Positions 11,513 through 21,364 of a stretch of 64,000 nucleotides of DNA are shown in pieces. The position numbers and the translations under genes were made by a program. Where the stretch lies: positions 203,135,799 through 203,199,798 of the forward strand of contig CM041292.1 in assembly GCA_023052935.1 (NCBI GenBank), given 5' to 3'. Under the pieces are notes generated by a model. It saw only the letters and a program-made list of their open reading frames with translations, was not told the DNA's origin and did no database searches. The first letter of the stretch is position 1. Each line of letters opens with the position of its first letter. The stretch comes from Piezodorus guildinii (Eukaryota > Arthropoda > Insecta > Hemiptera > Pentatomidae).

Positions 11513-12420
11513 ACGACGGTTTTTTTTACTTTCACTTACTATATATAGCAAGGGGAAGTATTGCGATCGTGAAAATTTTCGGATTCCAGTTTTCAACGGA
11601 AATACACGTTTTAGGGTCCCTGAGCCCAAATAACACAAGTCCCGCAAAAAGGTCTGTGTGTGTGTGGTAACTCCCGGGCGGAAACGGTAGGTCCTATGAA
11701 ACTGAAATTTCATATTTAAGACAAATATACGCCCGAGACGTGACAAAACTTTTTTCATCAAAATGAGCTTACCAGAAGAGGCACTTTATACTATGCATTT
11801 TGCACCTTTTTTCGATTTTCTCGAAAACGGTTCTGACGATTTTGATTAAACTTGCTATATCGATGTAAAATTTAATGGGCTTTAATATCATGTAGGTTTT
11901 ATTTGGATAAAAATGGTCTGACAGGGCTTAAATGCCGATATTTTAAATTTTCATCCCCTAAAGTACCTTTAATTTTGTAGATTCAACAATAATAACTAGA
12001 TTAACTTGTTAACGCTGATGAAAAACAGGTAAATATATAAATTGAATAAATTCGATACCCAATTAAAGGAGAAAAACAGAAAAATATTTTTTTAATGCAA
12101 TTTTTCGTTTTTGAACATAAGAGCAGTAATATACATGTATGATATGCCGTTGGAAAGCTAAAGATTTTAGAAAAAATATCATCTCATACACAAGCTTTTA
12201 AAAGTTATAGAGAGTGATGAAATGAACATAAAACTAACTGATTATTTTAGATAATAATATAATATATATTTTAATAAAACACATGTTTCTATATAATTTC
12301 AATTTGATTAATTCTTTAATTATTTCACGTATTTTTATCTCTAACTGTATTTGAAAATTCTTTCATTGATTTTAAAAATGGAGGTAAGTGAAAGTCGTGT
12401 GTTGCCCGCACCAGATTTTT
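11513..12420 (-). mobile_element. HINE-like family, copy B, near full length
   Basis: About 908 bp in minus orientation, with the hairpin end (CTTACTATATATAGCAAG, one arm changed) at the left and the CCCGCACCAGA end at the right. Both ACTTTCACTTAC subterminal words are present. The (GT)n microsatellite lies at 11652-11667. The short frame 11761-11501 is the recurrent antisense-like frame seen in all copies and is not conserved as a protein. Confidence 0.75.
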
Positions 12421-12434
12421 AAGGATATTTTACT

Positions 12435-12530
12435 ACCATCCAAAATCTGCCGGTTTGAAAGCAGCGACATTTCGCATATAAGCCTCTTATGCTGGCCACT
12501 ACACCACAGATGCCTCTTTAGCCCTTACTT
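12435..12530 (-). mobile_element. SINE-1-like tRNA-derived head fragment
   Basis: On the minus strand, CATCTGTGGTGTAGTGGCCAGC, then GCTTTCAAACCGGCAG as a degenerate B box. It matches the head of SINE-1 but lacks the body. Confidence 0.5.
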
Positions 12531-13315
12531 TATAAAATAACAAAGGAATAATAAGGAGAAGACCTTATGAAGCGAAATTGGGAACATACCTAAATGAACA
12601 CCATTGACTCTTGATTTGCCGCTTTAATTCTGAGTGGCATAGCTTGAGCATTTTTTTACTGAACTTTAATTCACATGAAATTAATTATTTAGACTCTATA
12701 AAATTATTTTTAGGTTCATAAAAAGAATAATAATAATAATAATAATTTACAATAATAGGATTTCTAAAGTCCAACAGTAAAATGGTTTTAGTTTCAATAA
12801 ACCTTTCTTTTAGAAACAGTTGTTCAAGCGTGGGCGACATATCTATTCCTGAGAACCTGTTTTCGAACAGAACTTTTGGAATGAGAATATAATGAGACGT
12901 AGCACATGAAGAAAGCCGAAACCTAATAATATGTAAATCATAATAAAAACGAAGGGTAGTGTAATAATAAATTACGCATTTATATTAAAATTGTTGTACT
13001 AAATATAACTATTGTTTTTTTAGCTGAATGAATTAAAATTGTTTAATAAAAAAATCAGTTTCTCATAATCAATAAACATATAAATTCTAAAAATTAGTGC
13101 CATTTGATAAAGAATTAAATATTCGACAAAATGAAAATAGAAAAATTGAAATTGGTCAACAACTAGCTAAAATATTGCAATATGAAATCAGCGATAGCGA
13201 TATTATATTATCCTTTGAATTATTGCTTTTTATATTACTTAATTGCCTATCAACAGCTATATAACACCCTAATATTGTAATTTGTAATAAACCATTGTGT
13301 AATAATTTTCAGCTT
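12531..13315. other. AT-rich stretch, nothing recognised
   Basis: Contains a short (AAT)n run at 12727-12747. No element, RNA or credible frame was recognised. Confidence 0.4.
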
Positions 13316-13605
13316 TTTGTTTGTTTGTTTATTTATTTAACGACACTTTATGCTGCTATGACTAATCGGACGATGCTACAGTGGGAGTCCTAAATTTTGC
13401 CTATCCAGGTTTTATTAGGGTAGGGATCTTTAACGAGTACCTGACATCGCAAAGGGGACCACCTTTTAACGTCCCCTCCGAAGGACGGCATAACTAAGGA
13501 TTTTTTACTCCAATTAAAAAATTCTAGGGTAACGTCCGGGTTTGAACCTGGGACCTTGGGCATAGGAGGCTGTTATGCTAGCCACCATTCCACCGGTAAA
13601 AAACC
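13316..13605 (-). mobile_element. SINE-1, near full length
   Basis: Minus strand: tRNA-like head with a GTGGCTAGCATAACAGCC A-box region and a CCCAGGTTCAAACCCGG B box, GGACGTTAAAAGGTGGTCCCC, ACTCGTTAAAGATCCC, GGCAAAATTTAGGACTCC, and an AAATAAATAAACAAAC tail at 13316-13337. It is one of the best-preserved copies. Confidence 0.8.
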
Positions 13606-14007
13606 CACAGCGTTTTTGTTTTAAATTCAACAAAAAAATACTAGTACATGCAAAGAGGATCATAACACTTAGACGTTCCGCAGAGAGGAAGTAATTATTG
13701 CTAGACAATATAATAGGACATAGGAATCTAACCCATGCCTACCTCATCAGCTAACAGCCACCCCCAAAATGCCAACACTGCAATAATATGCTAACGGTCA
13801 AACATATTTTTCAAGAATACCCCTTTTACATTTCGAGTTTGACTACATTGGGACTTACTTCAGACATTTCAATTAGTCTAGGTGATGATATAGCCAAAAT
13901 ATCAAAAATACTTAATTTTTTAAAAATAAATAACATTTCAAATAAAATTTAGCACTTATCGTAATTAGCATTATATATCTGCAGTGATTAATAGTGATAT
14001 TTTTCTT

Positions 14008-14017
<10 letters not shown>

Positions 14018-14080
<63 letters not shown>
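14018..14080. repeat. (AT)n microsatellite
   Basis: About 60 bp of near-perfect TA dinucleotide repeat. A tyrosine/isoleucine frame across it is an artefact. Confidence 0.95.
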
Positions 14081-14085
<5 letters not shown>

Positions 14086-14281
14086 CTTTTTTTTTTCCAT
14101 TTCTTTCTGAAAGCTTTATTAACATTTATGTATTTTTCTTAAATTTATGACAATTATTTCATTTTACTATTTTTCTTTATATTCTCCTTCTATTTATACC
14201 GTTCCTTTTCCAAGAAGATGGTTGGGGGTGCGGTCATAAATTAAAAACACACATTTAAAATAAGTGTTATTTTAATTATGT

Positions 14282-14320
14282 GCCGACGTTTCGGCCTACA
14301 ATGTGGGCCTTCATAAGGGC
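14282..14320 (-). ncRNA. Decayed hammerhead motif, family I
   Basis: Minus strand reads GCC-CTTATGA-[GGCCCACATTGTAGGCC]-GAAACGTC-GGC. Stem II, GAAAC, the GUC site and stem I are all kept, but the invariant G5 of the CUGANGA core is T, which is expected to abolish cleavage. Confidence 0.7.
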
Positions 14321-14428
14321 TAAAAGAAACAAGATAACAACCAATGTAATTATAGACTTAATAATGCGTTAGGTATATAATAATAATATGACAGTAATAA
14401 ATTATGGGAACATAAATAATAGTATTGT

Positions 14429-14711
14429 GGATGTAATTAGTTGACCGTTGAGAATTACTGGAAGGAATTAGTCCGGGTGGCGGTCATTAAATGAAACAAC
14501 TAAATAGTTTCAACTATTTTATTGTTTGCCAACGTTTCGACCCCCTTTGTGGGTCATCGTCAGGGCGCATGGTGGGAGAATGGAAACAGTTTCCATTCTC
14601 CCACCATGTTTGTCCCACCAACAGTTTCCATTCCGAAACGTTGGCAAACAATAAAATAGTTGAAACTATTTAGTTGTTTCATTTAATGACCGCCACCCGG
14701 ACTAATTCCTT
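14429..14711. mobile_element. Family II hammerhead fold-back element, without cargo
   Basis: An inverted-repeat element. The left arm (AGTCCGGGTGGCGGTCATTAA and onward, about 14460-14590) is mirrored by the right arm ending at GGACTAATTCCTTCC (about 14711). It begins with GGATGTAATTAGTTGACCG (14429-14447), which is the reverse complement of the right end of the 60136-61042 element, so this copy is in the opposite orientation. The palindrome centre is GGAAACAGTTTCC. The right arm has lost most of its HHR. Flanking ATAAATAAT(A/T)-rich sequences look like a diverged ~17-18-bp TSD. The family I element at about 10.83 kb gives the uninterrupted target. Confidence 0.75.
14528..14566 (-). ncRNA. Hammerhead ribozyme motif, family II (CUGACGA)
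   Basis: Minus strand: GCC-CTGACGA-T-GACCC[ACAAAGG]GGGTC-GAAACGTT-GGC. Stem II is 5 perfect pairs and stem I includes GCC/GGC. The core carries C at position 7, which tolerates any base in known HHRs, so activity as a dimer is possible. Predicted cleavage follows GUU. Confidence 0.75.
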
Positions 14712-15600
14712 CCAATAAATAATATTAAATGTAAAATGATAATAAGATGACAATTATAAAGTATGGAAATAAGGTGACAGTTATAAAGTATGGAAATAAA
14801 CAAAATTAAGAAGATAGTTATAAAGTATGGAAGTAAACATAATTGAGATGATAATATTGTAATGAGAATATATAAAGAGAGACTAAGTAAATGAAAAAAA
14901 TGATAAACGAAAAATATGTGAACAATTAAAATTTTAAATATTAACAATTTTGAGTTGATATATGACGGTAATATATTAAAAACATAGTTAAGAGTATAAG
15001 TAATATATAAAAAAAGAATATGGTCATTACAAAACAGAAACAGTATGAATAAAAAATAGTTTAAATTTTAAAATAATGTAATATTAAACTAATAATTATA
15101 TGTCAGGATATGTAACGGAGAAAGATATGAGTATGGAAAGGGGAAGAAAGAAATGGGCGATGAAAAAAGACCCTTATCAATAAGAAAAAAATACATACTT
15201 GACTCGACGTGAAGGCGTTGCCTAAAGGAGTGATGTTTTCCCAGTTTAAAAAACGCTCATTGCGTGGAACGGAAAATATGAGAACTAGAATGTCCGTTAG
15301 GAAAATTCCAAGAAGCTAAGTTATGTTTACTGATTCGATTGTTAAAAAATAGCCAAAAGTTATTACTTGAGAGTACTTGAGTTATTACTTATGAGTATTT
15401 GATAAAATTGTAAGAAATAGTGACGATGTAAAGATTAAAAGATTTTAAGTAATAACGGATGACGATGATAAATGATGAATGATGATAAGGTAATAACGAA
15501 TAAAAATAAGGTAATAGCGATTAAAGATTAAAGATACACAGGCGTTGATGACCTTGAAGTTTTACGCCTTAAAGCCCAAACAAACAAACACTTAGACGTT

Positions 15601-15777
15601 GATAACAACTGGTTATTTCTAAAACGGGGGCAGATCAAAAGTGATTTAATTCAATAACTCACTTATTTTGAATATAGGGGAAAAATATGTATGGAGATTC
15701 AGTAAAGGGCGATGAACAGAAAAAAAAAGAAGATCTATATATTCAATTCACCAAGTATAATAATAGGTGTTACATGT
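15601..15777. other. Unassigned flank
   Basis: Sequence right of the I-like LINE's target duplication; nothing recognised. Confidence 0.3.
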
Positions 15778-15850
15778 AGCATGGTGGTAAACATGACAGC
15801 CTCCTATGCCAAAGGTCCCAGGTTCAAACCCGCAGGTAGCCCTAAAACTA
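15778..15850 (+). mobile_element. SINE-1 tRNA-like head only
   Basis: GTAGCATGGTGGTAAACATGACAGCC then CCAGGTTCAAACCCGCAGGTAGCCC: A-box-like and B-box sequences of SINE-1 without the body, which ends abruptly at 15850. Confidence 0.65.
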
Positions 15851-15917
15851 ATCAATTGTTATAATCAAAACTAATCAAGCATATAACACAATCGATTATG
15901 TGTTCTGAAATGAAAGG

Positions 15918-16140
15918 TTTTTTTTTTTTTGGTTCACCCCTACCTCGCCTTTGAAGGCTATACGGGGGTTCTCTTTGGCCAGAGGGTGAGGGCGGGGGAT
16001 ATATGCCGAGATAAAATCCCCCAGCACGAGGGTCGAACTCGTAATTATTTGGTTTTAACTTTTTCGGTTATCTGTTGCTAGGCAACGCGTGCTCACAGCA
16101 ACGCGCGCTAACACGCTCGGCCACCTCCCCCCCCCCCCAT
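15918..16140 (-). mobile_element. SINE-2, tRNA-derived with poly(A)
   Basis: On the minus strand a head resembling a class II (Leu/Ser-like) tRNA: GGTGGCCGAGCGTGTTAGC as A box and GAGTTCGACCCTCGTG as B box, with a long intervening arm. A GC-rich body (CCCGCCCTCACCCTCTGGCC, near 15980) follows and ends in about 12 A (15919-15930 on the plus strand). Only one copy lies in the window. A C-run at 16127-16138 borders its 5' end. A tRNA pseudogene is an alternative, but the body and tail favour a SINE. Confidence 0.6.
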
Positions 16141-16780
16141 TCTGGGACCAAGACCCTCAGAACAGAAACAGTGATACAGGTGCTTCTGATACAATAAATC
16201 CAAATATGACTAAGGTTATAAACAACTAAATTCACTATTAACCACAATAGGAAGTATAAGAGAGACAGAGCGCTAAGGAATAGCGGATCCAATACGGAAC
16301 CGCTTGAGGGGGGCGACCCATGAATATATATTGGCAGTATATTGCACCGCCACTATCCTGTTAGGTGTCACCGTCTTACAGTCGAGGCGGGATTAATTTA
16401 GGCATGTAGCATCCTCGTCTCTAATATATTCATAGCTCTTCCCTCAATACCAAGCTAACGAGGAAACGCTTAAAGGGAACTTGAACTGTTTTGTCTAAGA
16501 ATTTTAAGAGCAATTAATGAAAGGCTAACGAGAATGGGTCAATCCATTGAAATCAAATGAAATCGTTCAAATTTCATTAATTTTCTCTCTCAACATTATT
16601 GATTTTCATGATTTTTTTAAGTTCTTTTCTGTTCTCTATTCTTTTATGAATAAAATAACATGCCTATATTTTTTTTATTAAATTTTATAAATACAATCGC
16701 GGCCGTTTTAACTCAGCTTCGCGGCTGAAAAACATGTAATGAGAAAACCTCACTAATTCTGATAATTTTGCACATAAACA
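16141..16780. other. Unassigned
   Basis: The left half (16141-16500) is more complex and GC-richer than its surroundings and could be an unrecognised repeat. A minus-strand frame at 16292-16068 overlaps SINE-2 and is not credible. Confidence 0.3.
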
Positions 16781-16781
16781 T

Positions 16782-16857
16782 ATAAAAAAATCTGGTGCGG
16801 CATCACACGACTCAACTCCGTTTTTAAAATAGATTAAAGAATTTCCAAGTACAGTAA
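16782..16857 (+). mobile_element. HINE-like 5' end fragment abutting copy C
   Basis: A diverged copy of the first ~75 bp of the HINE-like family (AATCTGGTGCGGCATCACAC) ends in AGAGATAAAAA exactly where the next, full copy starts. This may be an insertion of one copy into another or a partial tandem. Confidence 0.6.
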
Positions 16858-17760
16858 GAGATAAAAATCTGGTGCGGGCAACACACGACTTTCACTTACC
16901 TCGATTTTTAAAATCAATGAAAGAATTTTCAAATACAGTTAGAGATAAAAATACGTGAAACTATTAAGGAATTAATCAAATTGAATTTATATAGAAACAT
17001 GTGTTTTATTAAAAAATCTATTATATTATTATCTAAAATAATCTGTTAGTTTTATCTTCTTCTCATCACTCTCTATTAACTTTTAAAAGCTTGTGTTTGA
17101 GATGATATTTTTTCTAAAATCTTTAGCTTTCCAACGGTATATCATACATGTATATTACTGCTCTTATGTTCAAAAACGAAAAATTGCATTAAAAAAATAT
17201 TTTTTCTGTTTTCTCCTTTAGTTGGGTATCGAATTTATTCAATTTATATATTTACCTGTTTTTAATCAGCGTTAACAAGATCATCTAGTTATTATTATTG
17301 AACCTACAAAATTAAAGGTACTTTAGGGGAAGAAAATTTAAAATATCGGCATTTAAGCCCTGTCAGACCATTTTTACCCAATTAAAACCTACATGATATT
17401 AAAGCCCATTAAATTTTACATCGATAAAGCGAGTTTAATCAAAATCGTCGGAACCGTTTTCAAGAAAATCGAAAAAAGGTGGAAAATGCATAGTATAAAG
17501 TGGCTCTTCTGGTAAGCTCATTTTGATGAAAAAGGTTTTGTAACGTCTCGGGCGTATATTTGTCTTAAATATGAAATTAGTTTTATAGGGCTTACAGTTT
17601 CCGCCCGGGAGTTACCACACACACACACAGACCTTTTTGCGGGACTTGGTTATTTGGACTCAGGGGACCCTAAAACGTGTATTTCTGTTGAAAATAGAAA
17701 TTCGAAAATTTTCCCGATCGCAATACTTTCCCATACTATATATAGTAAGTGAAAGTAAAA
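16858..17760 (+). mobile_element. HINE-like family, copy C, near full length
   Basis: About 900 bp from AATCTGGTGCGGGCAACAC to CTATATATAGTAAGTGAAAGT. Both subterminal ACTTTCACTTAC words, the 3' palindrome and the (AC)n block at 17619-17631 are present. It is the best copy for defining the family on the plus strand. Confidence 0.8.
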
Positions 17761-18834
17761 ATGTCTGAAGAAATCAAGTTTTTTTGTTATATGTTAATAG
17801 TTACTTCATGTTAAATCCACGCGTATCAGTACTAGTATATGCTCGTATTATAAACTCCGCCATATTATTTCTTCAAGTAAGACATTAATTTTAAACGGAT
17901 AGGATTTAGGAACGTAGAGGTTTATACACAATTAGCACAACATAACAGCTTAATCAGAGTAAAATAATTTCATAAATAACATAGATGTTAATTAATATGA
18001 TAATCACGAACACATCCTCAAGCTAAATTTATATCCAAAGATGGTCCCGGTTGAGTATAAATTTCCCATCAACGTCCGGCCCTATCAATATCCGAAATCA
18101 GTGAAGGAGTTCAAAGAGAATGTATTCCACTCGACCGAACCCGGTGGGGTTCAGCTAAACCGGCAATACCCTTTGAAAAATTTCGCTCAAGAGACCCCGG
18201 ACAAGATATACAAGGGAGGAGGAGCTGCCTAAAAATATGTCGGAGACATAGCCTCCTGGATGAGGTAAATCCAATGGCCTTTGAGAATATTATCCTCGTT
18301 TATTGAGAATGTAGAACAAGGTATCGACCCTTCCGCTGGTCTGGTCCTCGTGCACTCCGCTACATTTTTAATCACTTCAAATCCTCACAAAAATTTAATA
18401 ACCATATACTAGACTAGGAGCACTCACTCTCAATGAGATTATTAATATGAAAATAAATATTAAACCTATGGACATATAAGTATTATCATACAAATCTGAA
18501 CGTTTTGAAGAGTATATATTTTTGAAATTGTTAAATTAATAAACTTCAAGACCATTATGAAAAGTCATCTTATATATAGCGTACTGCGATAAACAATCTG
18601 ACTAATCCATTAATAGATTTTTAAGAAGAAAAGTGTTCTTCTTTACAAACTCATGAATGCAAGCTGGATACGTACATATTTTAATAAGAGTGAAATTATT
18701 CTGCTAAAAAATGATATGTCGAATCCATGTGATACCACCAGTGGCAAGGGTCTGTGCTGGAGCCTATACTGTCATTTCAAGGCGAAGCATCCAGTACCAA
18801 TGCTATCAAAATTTAGTTTTTGTATTAAAAAGCT
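17761..18834. other. Unassigned, includes a short unrecognised frame
   Basis: A 63-codon frame at 18041-18232 has normal-looking composition (proline- and lysine-rich, no low complexity) and is followed by GC-richer sequence to about 18360. I do not recognise it; a decayed transposon fragment is the likeliest reading. The rest is AT-rich. Confidence 0.3.
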
Positions 18835-19735
18835 TAACTTTACGGAAACATTCCATAAAGGTAGAATCGGTCATAATTACTCCGAAAGATTTGAGGTGCG
18901 ATCCGGTTTGAAACAGAGTGACTCCCTTTCACCTGTTTTGTTTAATATAGCTTCAGAATATGTCATAAAAAAGATGATGTGTACCGAGAAAGGCTTAAAT
19001 ATGTGTGACAAGATTCCGGTTTTGGGGTATGCCGATGATTTGGTACTGCTAGGAGAAGACACGGAAACAGAACAACTAAATACAAGTTTGTTAATAAAAA
19101 GCGGTAAAGAAATAGGACTCGAATTAAATACCGATAAGACGAAATATATGATTAGTAGCAGAAATGGTGGCGATCTTGGTGAGGTTGATATATCAGGGCA
19201 TACTTTGGAACACGTAGAGAAATTCAAGTATTTAGGTTCAATGATAACAAGGTGGGAAATGCGTGTTATTATTCAGTTGCTAAGTTACTTAGCTCACGGC
19301 TTCTAACTAAAAACTTAAAGGTTAGTATTTATAAAACTATTATTCTTCCAACGGTTCTTTACGGATGTGAAACGTGGCCGCTTACTTTGAAGGATGAACA
19401 ACGGCTTAAGGTTTTCGAAAATAAGGTACTGCGTAAAATATTTGGTCCGAAGAGAGATGAGGGCACTGGAGAGTTTAGAAGGTTGCAAACTTCTTGGAAA
19501 TTGCGGAACTTGTATTCTGTGAATATAATTGAGTTGATAGCGTCGCGGAGACTCAAATGGGCGAGTAAAATTGTTGGGCTCGGTGAGGAGCGGATTCCGA
19601 GAAAGTTGGTATTCGCTGAACCGACTGGTAGACGTCCGAAAGGTAGGCCGAAACGTCGATGGGAGGATTGCGTTAAGGCTGATCTTGGGGGCTTGGGCTT
19701 GAACCTTCGAGTTCGGTAAGCCTTTTATTATTATT
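18835..19735 (+). pseudogene. RTE-like LINE, RT 3' half, frameshifted
   Basis: Encodes ETFHKGRIGHNYSERFEVRSGLKQ (in part), SPVLFNIA, the catalytic block GYADDLVLLGEDTE (19027-19068), LNTDKTKYMIS and FKYLGSMIT. A deletion/frameshift near 19252 moves the remainder to another frame, 19252-19719, with LYGCETWPLTLKDEQRLKVFE, LRKIFGPKRDEGTGEF, RRLKWA and GRPKRRWEDC. The segment between (EIQEEIKSRLKV in other copies) and the TGEHWTSL end are missing. It ends at TCGGTAAGCC with a (TTA)n tail, a feature of RTE-type LINEs. Call the family RTE-A. Inactive. Confidence 0.8.
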
Positions 19736-19887
19736 ATTAAAGAAACTACCAGATTTCCGAAAACTGCATAAGAAAAAGGAAATCGCCAGACAACTTCGGT
19801 ATTTAAAAGAGTAGAAATAAGGGAATATGAAAAAGTATAAAAAGTGAAAGAAAAAAGAAAAGGATATTCATTTAATAATTGACAGTG

Positions 19888-20020
19888 TATGAGATAATAT
19901 TTTTTCTAAAATCTTTAGCTTTCCAACGGTATATCATACATGTATATTACTGCTCTTATGTTCAAAAACGAAAAATTGCATTAAAAAAATATTTTTTCTG
20001 TTTTCTCTTTTAGTTGGGTA
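19888..20020 (+). mobile_element. HINE-like fragment D
   Basis: Internal segment only (TTTTCTAAAATCTTTAGC to GTTGGGTATCGAATTTAT), interrupted on the right by a family III HHR element. The remainder of the family does not resume after that element. Confidence 0.65.
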
Positions 20021-20205
20021 TCGAATTTATATTTATATTTTCAAACTGAGTTTATGCTTGGACATGGCTCAGTAATGCCCTGATGATGGCTCACAAGCTT
20101 GGGCCGAAACGTTGGCAAAATTAAAAAAATTAAAAAATTACTGATTCCTGACTATTCCACCTATAATAGTTTCTATAGTCGACTATACATCCTCAATAAA
20201 AATCA
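20021..20205 (+). mobile_element. Family III hammerhead-bearing element
   Basis: About 185 bp: AAACTGAGTTTATGCTTGG, ATGGCTCAGTAATGCC, HHR at 20077-20116, AAAATTAAAAA, then GACTATTCCACCTATAATAG and ending AGTCGACTATACATCCTCAA. The same sequence occurs inverted at 63536-63700. Non-coding. Both copies are embedded in or abut HINE-like sequence. Confidence 0.7.
20077..20116 (+). ncRNA. Hammerhead ribozyme motif, family III, intact core
   Basis: GCC-CTGATGA-T-GGCTC[ACAAGCTT]GGGCC-GAAACGTT-GGC. Stem II has 5 pairs including one U-G wobble; stem I starts GCC/GGC; the site is GUU (after 20113). ACGT is self-complementary, as in the other families. Confidence 0.8.
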
Positions 20206-20784
20206 AAATGAAAGTAAAAAAGTAATTAACTTAAAAATAAATTTCCAAAATAAATATGATAATTAAGCTCATTTTGATACTATAAGATTACTGATATGTT
20301 CCCAAAAGCGTCAGCATAAATAAAAAACAGCCAAATAAAAAATCAGCTAAAATAATGAGTACAGTGCTTAGCAGGCAAAACTGGTTTCGACAACTAAAAG
20401 CAAGACGTATTTATAATGTCCCATAGAATGTTTAATTAACCCATTTAGTACAAGGAAATATATCAAACGTCATACATTTATTATTAATAATATTTATTCG
20501 TTTGATGATTTATAAATTATAAACAACGATTAATTCACAGCCGTTAAAACATTCAGTTAATTAAATAAATGATGATAGGAAAAAACAAGTTCATATGATT
20601 CATTATTTCGCTCCCTTATGCATAATGTTAAGTTTACATTAATTTAATGTTATTTCCAATTTTTCTAGTTTCATTTTCAGTTAACAATCAGTATCTAACA
20701 ACTATTAGAAATAAACTACTTAATCTTTTTTTTTTTCAATTGAATGATATTATTATTTTTTAGTTTATTCTCTTTAAAAATCGT
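20206..20784. other. AT-rich stretch, nothing recognised
   Basis: No recognised element or coding signal. Confidence 0.4.
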
Positions 20785-20865
20785 ATGACCATCAGCAGAG
20801 CTTGAACCCGTTACATTGGGCATAGAAGGATGTTATACTGACCACTACTATGCTGGTGAAGCTTA
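20785..20865 (-). mobile_element. SINE-1-like tRNA head fragment
   Basis: Minus strand: AGTAGTGGTCAGTATAACATCC as A-box region and ACGGGTTCAAGCTCTGC as B box. Body absent. Confidence 0.5.
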
Positions 20866-20924
20866 ATGAACGATATATAACAATTAAATAATAATAATAA
20901 TAATATAATATAATAATAAAAATA

Positions 20925-21352
20925 ATAGAGTGTTGAAGAAAACGACAGCAGGGCGGCTTGGACGAAGTCGTCTTGAGTATTGAAGAAAATTACCGCAGGG
21001 CGGCTTGAGCGAAGTCCTTTTGAGTGTTGAAAATTACCGCAGGGCAGCTCTTCCAAGTTCCAAGGGGAACGACGAGAAGATGAAGAAATACGTTACGTTT
21101 GCAAACGTTCAAAATTTCTTGAGAGGAGACTTGGGTCTATATACGGCACATCTTCACCGTTCAGACGCTACATAAGGACTCGACCCGCCTCGAGGAAGTC
21201 TTAAAACAATTGAAGTACGATCGTCTTCTGTCTTTCTCTTCTACTGTTATTCTTCACTTTCGTGGCAAAAACTATTGATTATATTTAAAATGACTATTTT
21301 TAATACAAATAAAAAATAAAGATTAATACAAAAATGATCTTATGATAAATAT
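20925..21352 (-). repeat. Dispersed GCCGCC repeat, copy 2, left part
   Basis: Reverse complement of 340-780. It has three GC-rich subrepeats with CCGCAGGGC(G/A)GC cores, the TATATACGGCACATCTTCACC block (compare 540-560), and the AT-rich segment up to the RTE-A insertion at 21365. The remainder resumes at 22452. Confidence 0.65.
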
Positions 21353-21364
21353 CAAAAAAAGTAT

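Larger units (their letters stand above)
14216..15352 (-). mobile_element. Family I hammerhead-bearing element, decayed, interrupted
   Basis: Minus-orientation relative of 10204-11055. The GATGGTTGGGGGTGCGGTC end is at 14218-14236, the HHR remnant at 14282-14320, then the ATAATGCGTTAGGTATATAA segment, and after the family II insertion (14429-14711) the counterparts of 10800 back to about 10280, including ACGCTCATTGCGTGGAAC (15246-15263) and CTGATTCGATTGTT near 15330. The second inverted end seen in the other copy is missing. It sits inside an I-like LINE. Confidence 0.7.
13678..15587 (+). mobile_element. I-like LINE 3' fragment, interrupted by HHR elements
   Basis: Flanked by a perfect 13-bp repeat ACACTTAGACGTT (13665-13677 and 15588-15600). 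Its left part (13678-13920) is a diverged copy of the coding end seen at 49060-49320, sharing the AACACTGC and CATATTTTTCAAGAAT segments that encode the C-x-x-C/H-I-F-Q-E-C zinc-finger-like end. Its right part (about 15355-15587) matches that element's 3' UTR (GGCGTTGATGACCTT, TTTTACGCCTTAAA) with the (CAAA)n tail. Between them sits a family I HHR element with a family II element inside it. The coding part is badly decayed. Confidence 0.75.

Noticed and set aside
12005..12030. CTGATGA at HINE-like internal position as a hammerhead
   Set aside because: It is followed by AAAAACAGG with no stem II and no GAAAC, so the core word is there by chance.
13912..14100. 62-codon minus-strand frame rich in Tyr-Ile
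   Set aside because: It is translation of an (AT)n microsatellite.
15918..16140. A functional nuclear tRNA gene
   Set aside because: The arms do not fold into a standard acceptor stem, and the sequence continues into a SINE body with poly(A).
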